DNA of 27,927 nt from Lysobacterales bacterium CG02_land_8_20_14_3_00_62_12 (GCA_002785585.1 PEUI01000079.1:1-27927); one strand, 5' to 3'. Positions 7,242 through 14,800 are shown, numbered from the stretch's first letter. Notes: generated from the letters alone by a model not told the origin. Translations and numbers: made by a program.

Positions 7242-7400
7242 GGCGTCGCGCAGAAATAACTTACCCATCTTGCTGGTCCTTATCGCCCGCCTGCGTCGTT
7301 GCACAAAGCGTCACATAGTCCGACTATGCTCCCCTTTGTGCGCCTTGCAGGCGAACGAAAGTCCGGCGCAATCTGCGCAAGTTATTTCTGCGCGACGCCT
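7241..7400. repeat. 160-bp nested palindromic element (MITE-like)
   Basis: The ends are perfect 22-bp inverted repeats (7241-7262 and 7379-7400; outer ends AGGCGTCGCGCAG and CTGCGCGACGCCT). Inside are further matched pairs: CGCCTGC with GCAGGCG, GCACAAAG with CTTTGTGC, and a central CATAGTCCGACTATG. The whole can fold into one long branched hairpin. TAA occurs immediately outside both ends of the 158-bp core (7239-7241 and 7400-7402), consistent with a 3-bp target duplication, and the left TAA is the corA stop codon. No transposase is encoded. It lies between convergent genes and could also terminate transcription. Similar elements are, from memory, dispersed in some proteobacterial genomes. 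Confidence 0.8.
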
Positions 7401-7449
7401 AAGACAGCGGCCGTAAGCAGCACCCGCCAACGACCGATGGACGCGGCCA

Positions 7450-8301
7450 CTACCCGGCGGGTTCGGTCGCAACAGACTGTCGATGCGTGCGTTCCGGCGG
7501 CCCCAAACAGAGCAACACACGCTCGCGCCACGTCCGGCCCGGGCCGAACAATTCGCGCACCATCGCCAGCCACTCGTGAAACGTCAGGGTGATCGGATTG
7601 TGCGAGTGAATCTGCCCAATGATCCCGTATTCACAGGGAATCTGCGGGTCTTCTTCGGTGTAGGTGGCAAACCACTTGTCCCAGACAATCAGCACGCCGG
7701 CGTAGTTGCGGTCGATGTATTCCGGGTTGCGCGCGTGGTGTACACGGTGGTGTGACGGCGTATTGAATACCTGCTCCAGCCAGCCGAGCTTGGCCACCGC
7801 CTGGGTGTGCACAAAGAACTGCATTCCCAGGTTGATGGCCACCACCGCGATGATCTGCTCGGGCTTGAAGCCCAGCCAAGCCAAGGGCAGCCAAAACACC
7901 CACATGCCGGATATCGGATAGAGCATGCTCTGGCGAAACGCGGTCGACAAATTGAGCCGCTCGGACGAATGGTGGGTGACATGCGACGCCCACATGAAAC
8001 GCACGCGATGGTGAGCGCGGTGAAACCAGTAGTAGACAAAATCCTGCGCCAGAAACAAGGCCAACAGGCTGACCGCCGAAGTCTTCAAGTCAAACAGCCG
8101 GTGGCGGTAGACCCAGACATAGAGCCCGATCACCAGCATCCAGGCGAGCGCATCCGCGGCCTGATGCATCAGCGCCAGCGCGACATTGGCCAGGCTGTCT
8201 TTGCCGCTGTAAACCGCCCGCCGACCCCGCCAGTACCAGGCCTCGGCGAGGATCAGGACGACAAATACGGGCGCCATCAGCAGCAAGATCCAGCGTTCCA
8301 T
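7450..8301 (-). CDS. Fatty acid hydroxylase / sterol desaturase family protein
   Basis: Membrane di-iron oxygenase of the fatty-acid hydroxylase superfamily. The 283-residue protein has a hydrophobic N-terminus (about 5-22), further membrane segments around 40-60, 75-95 and 125-160, and the three histidine clusters that hold the iron pair: HRAHH, HVTHH and HRVHH. C-terminal to these is a soluble tail. The family hydroxylates or desaturates lipids; the substrate here cannot be told from sequence. It starts directly after the stop of the SRPBCC gene with no gap, so the two are surely co-translated and possibly act on the same lipid. Together they follow lptB in the same direction. Confidence 0.88.
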   Translation of the reverse strand: MERWILLLMAPVFVVLILAEAWYWRGRRAVYSGKDSLANVALALMHQAADALAWMLVIGLYVWVYRHRLFDLKTSAVSLLALFLAQDFVYYWFHRAHHRVRFMWASHVTHHSSERLNLSTAFRQSMLYPISGMWVFWLPLAWLGFKPEQIIAVVAINLGMQFFVHTQAVAKLGWLEQVFNTPSHHRVHHARNPEYIDRNYAGVLIVWDKWFATYTEEDPQIPCEYGIIGQIHSHNPITLTFHEWLAMVRELFGPGRTWRERVLLCLGPPERTHRQSVATEPAG

Positions 8302-8790
8302 TCAAACCTCGTTGGCGGTGGGTGGGCGTGCGGACAGTTCGCGCGCCATCGCGCGCAGGCAGCGCGTCATCGCACAGCGCATAAAGATTTTCAGCAGCGG
8401 CCAACCCAGTGGGTAGGCAAAAACGCTGGTGAGGGTAAACCGATAACACCAGCACACCTCGGTACCGGCAGCGAGCTGGCGCAGGCGCCAGTCGGCTGCG
8501 CCGCTGTGCACCAACCAGGAAAACGGCGGGCGAAATCCGCTCAGCGTGTAGGCGTGGTGCTGCGGGCATTCAATGACCTCCAGGCGTTCGCCAAGCACGC
8601 TGCCGTCGGTGTTTTCGATGCGCCGAACACTACCCACCTGCACTGGTCCCAGCAGCTCGATGCGGCGGATTCCCGGAATCGGCCCGCAGCCACGAAAGCA
8701 CGGCGCAAAGCGTGCGCCATCGAGCAACAAACCGAATACCAGCTCCGGGGTCGCATCGAATGGCTGACAAACCCGTTGGCTGATCTGCAT
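8302..8790 (-). CDS. SRPBCC (START/polyketide cyclase-like) family protein
   Basis: A 162-residue protein beginning MQISQRVCQPFDATPELVF, the usual first strand and helix of the SRPBCC fold, which makes a deep hydrophobic ligand pocket. The middle (RRIENTDGSVLGERLEVI and HAYTLSGFRPPF) and the long C-terminal helix (KIFMRCAMTRCLRAMARELS) fit that fold. No catalytic motif is visible. The family binds lipids, aromatic compounds or cofactors. Its stop touches the start of the hydroxylase gene, so it may deliver or bind that enzyme's substrate; this is inference from position. It is 102 nt downstream of lptB. Confidence 0.75.
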   Translation of the reverse strand: MQISQRVCQPFDATPELVFGLLLDGARFAPCFRGCGPIPGIRRIELLGPVQVGSVRRIENTDGSVLGERLEVIECPQHHAYTLSGFRPPFSWLVHSGAADWRLRQLAAGTEVCWCYRFTLTSVFAYPLGWPLLKIFMRCAMTRCLRAMARELSARPPTANEV

Positions 8791-8892
8791 AAGGCGGCCT
8801 CATTCCGCAACGCCAATCCGCTGCCTCGGCAGCCACGTCCAATCGCGGGCAAGGCCTGGCGTCAGCCGGACCGCACGACCGACGCACCGGCT

Positions 8893-9615
8893 TCACGCCA
8901 TCTTGAAATCTTTGCCCAGATAGACATCACGAACTTGCTTGTTATCCAGCACCGCCGCTGGGGTACCCTCGGCCAGCACTTCGCCCGCGCTCAGAATGTA
9001 AGCGCGGTCGCAAATGCCGAGCGTCTCGCGCACGTTGTGGTCGGTGATCAGCACGCCGATACCGCGGTCCTTGAGGTGCACGACGATGCGCTGGATTTCG
9101 TTCACCGAAATCGGATCGACCCCGGCAAATGGTTCGTCGAGCAACATGAAACTGGGTTTGGCGGCCAGTGCCCGCGCGATTTCGACCCGCCGCCGCTCGC
9201 CACCGGACAGGCTCTGTCCTTTTTGCTTGGCGATGTGCTCGATCTGCAAATCGTGCAACAACTGCTGGCACTCGAGTTTGCGCTGTTTGCGGCCCAGTCC
9301 GGGGCGCAGTTCCAGCACGGCAAATAGATTGTCTTCGACCGACAGGTGACGGAACACCGAGGGTTCTTGCGGCAGATAGCCCAGACCCAGGCGGGCGCGT
9401 GCGTGCATCGGCAAGTGGGTGATATCGCGTTCACCCAACAGGATGCGACCGGCGTCGCTCGCGATCAGCCCCACCACCATATAAAAACACGTCGTCTTGC
9501 CGGCGCCGTTGGGCCCGAGCAGGCCGACACATTCGCCGGGATTGAGATCCAGCGAAAACGACTTGACCACATCGCGCTGTTGATAGCGCTTTTTCAGATT
9601 CCGGGCGCTGAGCAT
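8893..9615 (-). CDS. lptB: LPS export ABC transporter ATP-binding protein
   Basis: ATPase that powers extraction of lipopolysaccharide from the inner membrane with LptF/LptG. The 240-residue protein has Walker A GPNGAGKTT (34-42), a Q-loop (YLPQEPSVFRHLS), the signature LSGGERRRVEIARAL, Walker B FMLLDEPFAGVDP and the H-loop ITDHN, all in the order and wording typical of LptB. The start is taken as the ATG at 9613-9615, overlapping the lptA TGA by one base; a TTG one codon upstream is possible. Last gene of the kdsD-kdsC-lptC-lptA-lptB set. rpoN, often found after lptB in gammaproteobacteria, is absent. Confidence 0.96.
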   Translation of the reverse strand: MLSARNLKKRYQQRDVVKSFSLDLNPGECVGLLGPNGAGKTTCFYMVVGLIASDAGRILLGERDITHLPMHARARLGLGYLPQEPSVFRHLSVEDNLFAVLELRPGLGRKQRKLECQQLLHDLQIEHIAKQKGQSLSGGERRRVEIARALAAKPSFMLLDEPFAGVDPISVNEIQRIVVHLKDRGIGVLITDHNVRETLGICDRAYILSAGEVLAEGTPAAVLDNKQVRDVYLGKDFKMA

Positions 9616-10136
9616 CAATGCGGATCCGGCGTCGGCGGGGTGGTCGGCGCTGCGGTAGCGGTTTTTGGCTTCGGCTTGATGGTCATATGTACCCGACCAC
9701 CGGGCACGCCAGCATCGACAAAGCCGGTATCCAGAAAGTACACAATGCGCTCGCCTTTGATCGTGCCACGCGGCCGATTGATGACCACGCCACCGGTCAG
9801 GATGACTTTTTTGTCCTTGACCAGGTAGTCGATTTTCTTGGCTTCGCCACTGAGCAGTCCCTTGTCTTCGTCCATCGCCTGTTGCAGGGTGGCCGGACTG
9901 CCATTAAACACCACCCGCTCGGTCTCGCCATCGGCCTGATCGACCTTGGCGTGCTCGGCGCGAATCTTCAGTGTGCCCTGATCGATCTGCACATTACCGA
10001 ACAGCTCGGTACTGTCCAGCGTGCCGGAACTGCGATCCGCTGCCACCAGAATTTCCTGGTCACGATCACTTTTCAATGCCAGTGCGCCAGTCGCAACCAG
10101 CAGTAAACCAAGAGTGAAAACGCTGCGCTTAATCAT
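9615..10136 (-). CDS. lptA: LPS transport periplasmic protein LptA
   Basis: Periplasmic beta-jellyroll protein that forms the bridge carrying LPS from LptC to LptD. The 173-residue protein has a signal peptide (MIKRSVFTLGLLLVATGALA) and an OstA-like domain: a GNVQIDQGTLKIRAE strand pair, VVFNGSPATLQQ, then KKVILTGGVVINRPRGTIKGE. The tail is Pro/Thr-rich and probably disordered. The ATG at 10134-10136 was chosen because it gives a clean signal peptide; the open frame extends 14 codons further without one. It overlaps lptC by 8 nt and lptB by one base. Confidence 0.94.
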   Translation of the reverse strand: MIKRSVFTLGLLLVATGALALKSDRDQEILVAADRSSGTLDSTELFGNVQIDQGTLKIRAEHAKVDQADGETERVVFNGSPATLQQAMDEDKGLLSGEAKKIDYLVKDKKVILTGGVVINRPRGTIKGERIVYFLDTGFVDAGVPGGRVHMTIKPKPKTATAAPTTPPTPDPH

Positions 10137-10698
10137 GAGGGCCTTCAAAGTTACCGCGCACCTGGGCGGCGAGTGCAAATTGATTCAGGTCGAGATTGGC
10201 GTGCAGGCCAATGCCTTTGAGTATAGAGCCGGGCCGCGACAAGGTCACCGCCAGCGCGCTGGTGACGATCTTGGTCGCCGGATCGGCGTCCAGCGCCTCG
10301 GTGGTCAAAATCCAGGGGTCGGCATCCGCACCGGCTTCGGGCGTCACTTCGACGCCACCACGCAGCGCCACCCGCCGGGTAGGAATATCGACGACCGCGC
10401 GATCGGAATCGGCACGCCACGATCCCGCCTTGCTGTCGTAAAAACGAAACGTCGGCTGATCGACGTCGTAGCTCTGGCGCTGATCGTCGTGGATCAAACG
10501 CGGCGCCTTCAGGCGAAACCCCAGCTTGCCCAGCGCATCGAATGAGTTGAGTTCAAAATCGGCGAGCGCGTAATCGGCGCGGGGCGGGCCGACAAACTGT
10601 GGCAGCGGCTCCGGTTCACGACTGGCATACAGCAACCAGCCGGTGTAGCCAACCGCCAGCGACAACACCAACAAGAACAAAAACTGGCGCAGGTTCAT
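10129..10698 (-). CDS. lptC: LPS export system protein LptC
   Basis: Bitopic inner-membrane protein that passes LPS from the LptB2FG complex to LptA. The 189 residues have a single N-terminal membrane segment (about 4-25, LFLLVLSLAVGYTGWLLY) and a periplasmic beta-jellyroll with the family's pattern (YALADFELNSFDALGKLGF, then AVVDIPTRRVALRGGVEV and ILTTEALDADPATKIV). The length matches LptC. Its start overlaps the kdsC stop as ATGA and its end overlaps lptA, so translation of the three is coupled. Confidence 0.93.
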   Translation of the reverse strand: MNLRQFLFLLVLSLAVGYTGWLLYASREPEPLPQFVGPPRADYALADFELNSFDALGKLGFRLKAPRLIHDDQRQSYDVDQPTFRFYDSKAGSWRADSDRAVVDIPTRRVALRGGVEVTPEAGADADPWILTTEALDADPATKIVTSALAVTLSRPGSILKGIGLHANLDLNQFALAAQVRGNFEGPHD

Positions 10699-11267
10699 CG
10701 GGCCACTCGCTCGGCATCGGCGCCGACGTCAGCCCCTTGTGCAGCCAAAATCCACTCGCAAATTTCGCGCACGGCACCACTGCCCCCGGACAATCGGCTG
10801 ACCCAATGCGCCGCCTGTTTGACCGGCGATTGCGCATTGGCCACGGCGATCGCCAGACCGGCACGCTGCAGCACCGGTAGATCCGGCAGGTCATCGCCAA
10901 CATAGGCCGCCTGCGCTGGCGACAGCGCCAGCGTAGTCAACAGGCGATCAAACACCGCCAGTTTGTCGGCGGCGGCCTGAAAGACATGAACAATGCCCAG
11001 TTCCCGCGCCCGCGCCGCCACCAGTGGACTGCTGCGGGCACTGATCCAGGCGACGGCAATACCGTGCGCCACCAGTCGTTTCAGGCCAAGGCCATCATGA
11101 ACATGGAACGCTTTCAGCTCGCGACCGTCTTCGGCAAACCAAAGTTGGCCGTTGGTCAGCACGCCATCGACATCGAAGCAGGCCAGGCGCACCCGCGCAG
11201 CACGCTCGCCAATCGCGGCGGGAAGCGCGGTCGGATCGGCCGCCAGCGGGCTTTCGGTCATTGCCAT
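10695..11267 (-). CDS. kdsC: 3-deoxy-D-manno-octulosonate 8-phosphate phosphatase KdsC
   Basis: HAD-superfamily phosphatase that removes phosphate from Kdo-8-phosphate, the third step of Kdo synthesis for LPS inner core. The nucleophile motif FDVDGVLT (Asp32, Asp34) is followed by GLGLKRL, the ISARSS motif II and YVGDDLPDLPVL motif IV. About 190 residues from the ATG at 11265-11267; a second ATG two codons later is equally possible. A longer frame to 11339 would need a TTG start. The ribosome-binding site is weak. Lacking a cap domain, it should be tetrameric like other KdsC enzymes. It sits between kdsD (81 nt away) and lptC (4-nt overlap). Confidence 0.94.
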   Translation of the reverse strand: MAMTESPLAADPTALPAAIGERAARVRLACFDVDGVLTNGQLWFAEDGRELKAFHVHDGLGLKRLVAHGIAVAWISARSSPLVAARARELGIVHVFQAAADKLAVFDRLLTTLALSPAQAAYVGDDLPDLPVLQRAGLAIAVANAQSPVKQAAHWVSRLSGGSGAVREICEWILAAQGADVGADAERVAR

Positions 11268-11348
11268 CGTTGCGCCCAGTTCCGAAGCGCCCGCACTGCG
11301 GGCAAGTAAAGAAAATTGCGACCGCAGGAGTGGCGCCAAGCCACCGGG

Positions 11349-12371
11349 TCAAACCACCCGTGCCCGCAGCAGATCGTGAATGTTGAGCGCGCCGACCAAG
11401 GTGCCATCGGCATCGACCACCAGCAGAGCGTGGACTTTGTAATCTTCCATGAGGCGCGCGGCTTCGACCGCCAGCCGATCCGGCAACACGGTTTTCGGCT
11501 GCAGCGTCATCAATTTTTCGACCGTGGTAGCGCGCAGATCGATTTGCGCATCATCCAGCGTGCGGCGCAAATCACCATCGGTAAACACCCCCAGCAGATG
11601 CTGTTCGGCATCGACCACAGCGGTCAGACCAAGGCCTTTGCGGGTCATCTCGACCAAGGCCGTGGACAGGCTTGCCGATTGCAGCACCACCGGTACTTGC
11701 GCGCCGGTATGCATGATGTCGGCGATCCGCAACAACAAGCGTCGTCCGAGCGCGCCGGCCGGATGCGATCGCGCGAAATCATCGGCGGTAAAACCGCGTG
11801 CTTCGAGCAGGGCGATGGCGAGCGCGTCGCCCATCACCAGCGCGGCAGTGGTGCTGGAGGTCGGCGCCAGATTGTGTGGACAAGCCTCGGCGGCGACGCT
11901 GACATCCAGATGCGCGTCGGCCAGCCGCGCCAACGAGGACTGGCAGTTGCCGGACATGCCGATCAACGGCACGCCGCGCCGACGAATCAACGGCAGGATG
12001 GTCAGCAACTCGTCGGTTTCGCCGGAATAACTGAGCGCCAACACGACATCTTTGTCGGTGATCATGCCGAGATCGCCGTGGCTGGCTTCGCCGGGATGGA
12101 CAAAAAACGCCGGCGTGCCGGTCGACGCCAGCGTGGCCGCAATCTTGTTGCCGATATGACCGGATTTGCCCATGCCCGAGACGACCACGCGGCCGCGACA
12201 GGCAAGCATCAAGGCGCAAGCGCGAATAAAGTTTTCGTCGATCTGTTCGGCCAAGCGGCTGATCGCCGACGCCTCGACGGCGATCACCTGGCGCGCCGTC
12301 GCCGCCAGCGCGTGCGCGTCCAGAACCGGCACGTTGAGTTTTACGGGTGCGGACTGCAGCAATGCGTTCAT
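11349..12371 (-). CDS. kdsD: Arabinose-5-phosphate isomerase KdsD
   Basis: Interconverts ribulose 5-phosphate and arabinose 5-phosphate, the first step of Kdo synthesis. The 340-residue protein has an N-terminal SIS sugar-phosphate isomerase domain (VVVSGMGKSGHIGNK at about 62-76, LSYSGETDEL, then the APTSSTTAAL loop) and two C-terminal CBS motifs (about 215-270 and 280-340, with GVFTDGDLRRTL and LVGALNIHDLLRA). This SIS plus two-CBS layout and length match KdsD. The ATG at 12369-12371 was preferred over a 15-codon N-terminal extension without family similarity. First gene of the minus-strand LPS operon, divergent from ibaG. Confidence 0.95.
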   Translation of the reverse strand: MNALLQSAPVKLNVPVLDAHALAATARQVIAVEASAISRLAEQIDENFIRACALMLACRGRVVVSGMGKSGHIGNKIAATLASTGTPAFFVHPGEASHGDLGMITDKDVVLALSYSGETDELLTILPLIRRRGVPLIGMSGNCQSSLARLADAHLDVSVAAEACPHNLAPTSSTTAALVMGDALAIALLEARGFTADDFARSHPAGALGRRLLLRIADIMHTGAQVPVVLQSASLSTALVEMTRKGLGLTAVVDAEQHLLGVFTDGDLRRTLDDAQIDLRATTVEKLMTLQPKTVLPDRLAVEAARLMEDYKVHALLVVDADGTLVGALNIHDLLRARVV

Positions 12372-12445
12372 GCGATTTGGGTGCGGTTCCTTGGCAAGGC
12401 TTAAAGACCGGGGCACGCCGCTGCCGAGCGCGTGCGGATATGAGC

Positions 12446-12451
12446 TAAACT
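12446..12451 (+). promoter_or_regulatory. Candidate -10 box toward ibaG
   Basis: TAAACT in the context GCTAAACTGCGCGG resembles the GCTATAATGCGCGG of the rpsP promoter in this window. There is no convincing -35 box at 16-18 bp. Transcripts would start near 12458 and leave a leader of about 100 nt before ibaG. The call rests on similarity to the other -10 region only. Confidence 0.35.
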
Positions 12452-12476
12452 GCGCGGCCCGATCGACCGCGCGGGC

Positions 12477-12482
12477 ATTTTA
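12477..12482 (-). promoter_or_regulatory. Candidate -10 box for the kdsD operon
   Basis: On the minus strand TAAAAT lies in GGCTAAAATGCCCGCGCGG, again with a GC-rich discriminator. It would start transcription near 12470, about 100 nt before kdsD. No clear -35 is seen. It overlaps the opposite candidate for ibaG by about 30 bp, so the two divergent units may share a regulatory region. Confidence 0.35.
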
Positions 12483-12559
12483 GCCACGAACCCATGACCG
12501 GGTCTCGAATTTCCACCGCAGCCGCCCCGAAACCGCCCGCCAACGGACCCCACAAACCC

Positions 12560-12796
12560 ATGGATAGTGAACACATTCGTGCTCTGATTGAGGCCGGTCT
12601 GGTCGGTGCCAGTGCGCAGGTTGGTGGCGATGATGGTGTGCATTTTCAAGCGCGTGTGGTCTATGCCGACTTCGCCGGCAAGCTGCCGCTGGCGCGGCAC
12701 CGGATGGTTTACGCCACCCTGGGCGACGCGCTGGGCGGCGAAATTCACGCACTGTCGTTGCAAACGCTCACCCCGTCGGAAGCCGCCAGCGCCTAA
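12560..12796 (+). CDS. ibaG: BolA-family protein IbaG
   Basis: Small BolA-like protein that partners monothiol glutaredoxins in iron-sulfur cluster handling and acid response. The 78 residues begin MDSEHIRALIEAGLVGASAQV and contain the class II KH-like fold with the family's pattern VHFQARVVYADFAGKLPLARHRMVYATLGD; the conserved His of the RHRMVY helix is present. The open frame extends 22 codons upstream, but family similarity starts at the ATG at 12560. In gammaproteobacteria ibaG normally sits directly before murA; here about 700 bp with a toxin-antitoxin pair lies between them. Its stop codon lies inside the GCCTAAC of an attC-like site. Confidence 0.9.
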   Translation: MDSEHIRALIEAGLVGASAQVGGDDGVHFQARVVYADFAGKLPLARHRMVYATLGDALGGEIHALSLQTLTPSEAASA

Positions 12797-12861
12797 CGTT
12801 CGAGCTAACCTACCGGTTACGGCAAGCGCTGTAGCGGGTGCGGTTGAGCAAGTGGTTGGGC
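12791..12861. other. attC-like integron recombination site (71 bp)
   Basis: The ends are GCCTAAC (12791-12797) and GTTGGGC (12855-12861), matching the attC consensus RYYYAAC and GTTRRRY. Six and five bases inside lie GCTAACC (12804-12810) and GGTTGAGC (12842-12849), which pair completely except for one extra G, the bulged-base asymmetry typical of attC inner boxes. Between them a 31-base spacer carries a small CGCT/AGCG hairpin. Length and spacing fit attC sites (about 57-141 bp). GCCTAAC occurs again at 13461-13467, at the end of the toxin gene. No integrase gene is in the window. Read by eye, not scored with a covariance model. Confidence 0.6.
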
Positions 12862-12915
12862 GTCTGTGTGCGGTGGATCGTCTGCGGCGCTGGCAGGAGT
12901 GATAAACTTTTTCCC

Positions 12916-13140
12916 ATGAATGCTCGTGCCGACCTCCTCATCGACGAAGCCCTCGACTTGTTGCCGGAGGAGCGCTCTGCGGTTGCGATGGCGCTGATCG
13001 ACAGCTTGGAGGGCAGCGATGACCGAGGCATTTCCGCTGCTTGGCAGACCGAGCTGTCGCAGCGCCGAGAGCGACTTCGGTCGGGTGCCGTGCAGGCGGT
13101 TCCCTGGGCTGAGGCACGCTCCCGGATGACTGGCTGGTGA
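12916..13140 (+). CDS. Addiction-module antitoxin component
   Basis: A 74-residue acidic protein beginning MNARADLLIDEALDLLPEER with AVAMALIDSLEGSD, then ISAAWQTELSQRRERLRSG and a C-terminal PWAEARSRM. This matches the 'putative addiction module component' family of small helical antitoxins, which pair with ParE/RelE toxins and whose C-terminus (here VPWAEARSRM) is characteristic. The ATG at 12916 is preferred over an upstream frame that reads through the attC-like site. It overlaps the toxin start as GTGA. The 54 bases between attC-like site and gene should hold its promoter; GATAAA/TTTTTC is AT-rich but no clear box is seen. Confidence 0.85.
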   Translation: MNARADLLIDEALDLLPEERSAVAMALIDSLEGSDDRGISAAWQTELSQRRERLRSGAVQAVPWAEARSRMTGW

Positions 13141-13466
13141 CTCGGTTCACGATCGAGATTCTGCCAGAGGCGGAGGCAGAGTTTCGCGAGGCGTTCCTCT
13201 GGTACTTTGAGCGCAGCCCGATCTTCGCTAATGCCTTCCGCACGGAAGTGTTGGAGATGATCGATGGGCTGCAAACCGCTGCGGACGCCTGGCCCAAGGG
13301 CGAAGACGGCATCCACTACCGAATTCTCAAGAAGCGTTTCAAGTACACAGTTCACTACGACCTCGCCGACGCGTTGGTCACGGTACTTGCCATCGCGCCC
13401 CAACGCCGAGAACCTGGGTATTGGACTGGGCGCCAGTCGCATGAGCGCGGAGATGCCGACGCCTAA
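13137..13466 (+). CDS. ParE/RelE-type toxin
   Basis: A 109-residue protein opening with GTG at 13137 (overlapping the antitoxin stop by 4 nt). FTIEILPEAEAEFREAFLWY and the Arg in FERSP match the first strand and helix of plasmid-stabilisation ParE toxins; the later strands YRILKKRFKYTVHYD and LVTVLAIAPQRREPGYW complete the fold. The RREPGYW end is typical for toxins paired with this antitoxin family. ParE members poison gyrase and RelE members cut mRNA; the target here is not readable. Its stop lies inside GCCTAAC, and murA begins 42 nt later. The C-terminus (RQSHERGDADA) runs past the normal end of the fold. Confidence 0.86.
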   Translation: MTRFTIEILPEAEAEFREAFLWYFERSPIFANAFRTEVLEMIDGLQTAADAWPKGEDGIHYRILKKRFKYTVHYDLADALVTVLAIAPQRREPGYWTGRQSHERGDADA

Positions 13467-13508
13467 CCACCGGTCGCGCCCAACGACCCAACCGACAGGA
13501 TTTGTGCC

Positions 13509-14768
13509 ATGGCCAAGATTGTGATTTCCGGCGGCGTGCCGCTGAACGGTGAAGTGTGGATTTCCGGCGCCAAGAATGCGGTATTGCCGATTCTCGCCGC
13601 CACCCTGTTGGCCGATGAACCGATGTCCATCGGCAACGTGCCGCACCTGCACGACGTCACCACCACGATGGAACTGCTCGGCCAGATGGGCGTGCAATTG
13701 GTGCTGGACGAGCGCATGAAAATCCATGTCGATTCACGCCAGGCCCGCCATTGGGTGGCGCCTTATGACCTGGTCAAAACCATGCGCGCCTCGATCCTCG
13801 TGCTCGGACCACTGGTCGCCAAATATGGCAGCGCGGACGTCTCCTTGCCCGGCGGTTGTGCCATTGGCTCGCGCCCGGTCGATCAACATATCCGTGGCTT
13901 GCAGGCCCTCGGCGCCAAGGTCAGCGTGGAAAATGGCTACATCCGGGCCCGCGCCGACCGCCTCAAAGGCGCGCATATCGTGATGGACATGGTCACCGTT
14001 ACCGGCACCGAAAATATCCTGATGGCGGCTACGCTGGCGCGCGGCACCACGGTGATCGAGAACGCCGCGCAAGAACCCGAAGTCGTCGATCTGGCGCGCT
14101 GCCTGCTGGCCATGGGCGCGCAGATTTCCGGCATCGGCACCAGCACCCTGGTCATCGATGGCGTCGAACGATTGCACGGCGCCCATTACGAAGTGCAGCC
14201 CGACCGCATCGAAACCGGCACCTTCCTGGTCGCCGGCGCCATCACCTCGGGCCGGGTGTTGGCCAAGCGCACGCGCTCCGACAACATGCAAGCGGTACTG
14301 CAAAAACTGGAAGAATGTGGCGCCGAAATCAACACCGGCGCCGACTTCATCGAGATCGACATGAAAGGCCGCCGCCCACGGGCAGTGAACATCGACACCG
14401 CGCCCTACCCGGCTTTCCCGACCGACATGCAGGCGCAGTTTGCGGCATTGAACTGTGTTGCCGAAGGCGTCGGCGTGATCACCGAAAACGTCTTCGAAAA
14501 CCGCTTCATGCATATCCAGGAGTTGCAGCGACTGGGCGCCGACATTCGCGTCGATGGCGCCCGCGCGATCATCCACGGCGTCACCGAAATGACCGGCGCT
14601 CCGATCATGGCCACCGATCTGCGCGCCTCCGCCTGTTTGGTACTGGCAGGCTTGGTCGCCAAAGGCGATACCTCGGTCGATCGCGTTTATCACATCGACC
14701 GCGGCTACGAATGCATCGAAGAAAAACTCAGTGGCTTGGGCGCCCGCATCCGCCGCCTGGCAAACTGA
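13509..14768 (+). CDS. murA: UDP-N-acetylglucosamine 1-carboxyvinyltransferase MurA
   Basis: Cytoplasmic enzyme that adds enolpyruvate from phosphoenolpyruvate to UDP-GlcNAc, the first committed step of peptidoglycan synthesis and the fosfomycin target. The 419 residues match MurA in length and show GAKNAVLPIL with Lys22 and the flexible-loop LPGGCAIGSRPVD with the catalytic Cys117 (Cys, not the Asp of fosfomycin-resistant forms). Later PAFPTDMQAQ and ENVFENRFMH are intact. An AGGA ribosome-binding site lies about 10 nt before the ATG. It is the downstream partner of ibaG; the inserted toxin-antitoxin pair now supplies its upstream sequence, so it may rely on read-through or a new promoter. 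Confidence 0.97.
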   Translation: MAKIVISGGVPLNGEVWISGAKNAVLPILAATLLADEPMSIGNVPHLHDVTTTMELLGQMGVQLVLDERMKIHVDSRQARHWVAPYDLVKTMRASILVLGPLVAKYGSADVSLPGGCAIGSRPVDQHIRGLQALGAKVSVENGYIRARADRLKGAHIVMDMVTVTGTENILMAATLARGTTVIENAAQEPEVVDLARCLLAMGAQISGIGTSTLVIDGVERLHGAHYEVQPDRIETGTFLVAGAITSGRVLAKRTRSDNMQAVLQKLEECGAEINTGADFIEIDMKGRRPRAVNIDTAPYPAFPTDMQAQFAALNCVAEGVGVITENVFENRFMHIQELQRLGADIRVDGARAIIHGVTEMTGAPIMATDLRASACLVLAGLVAKGDTSVDRVYHIDRGYECIEEKLSGLGARIRRLAN

Positions 14769-14800
14769 ACGCGCCCAACCCCCAACCAGCGCATCGCCAC

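Noticed and set aside
5574..7304. 576-codon open frame on the minus strand
   Set aside because: It runs antisense through the CBS protein and corA, both of which match known families; the frame is a GC-rich shadow with His/Gln-heavy low-complexity translation.
7807..9327. 506-codon open frame on the plus strand
   Set aside because: Antisense to the hydroxylase, SRPBCC and lptB genes; no domain is recognisable and the genes on the other strand are secure.
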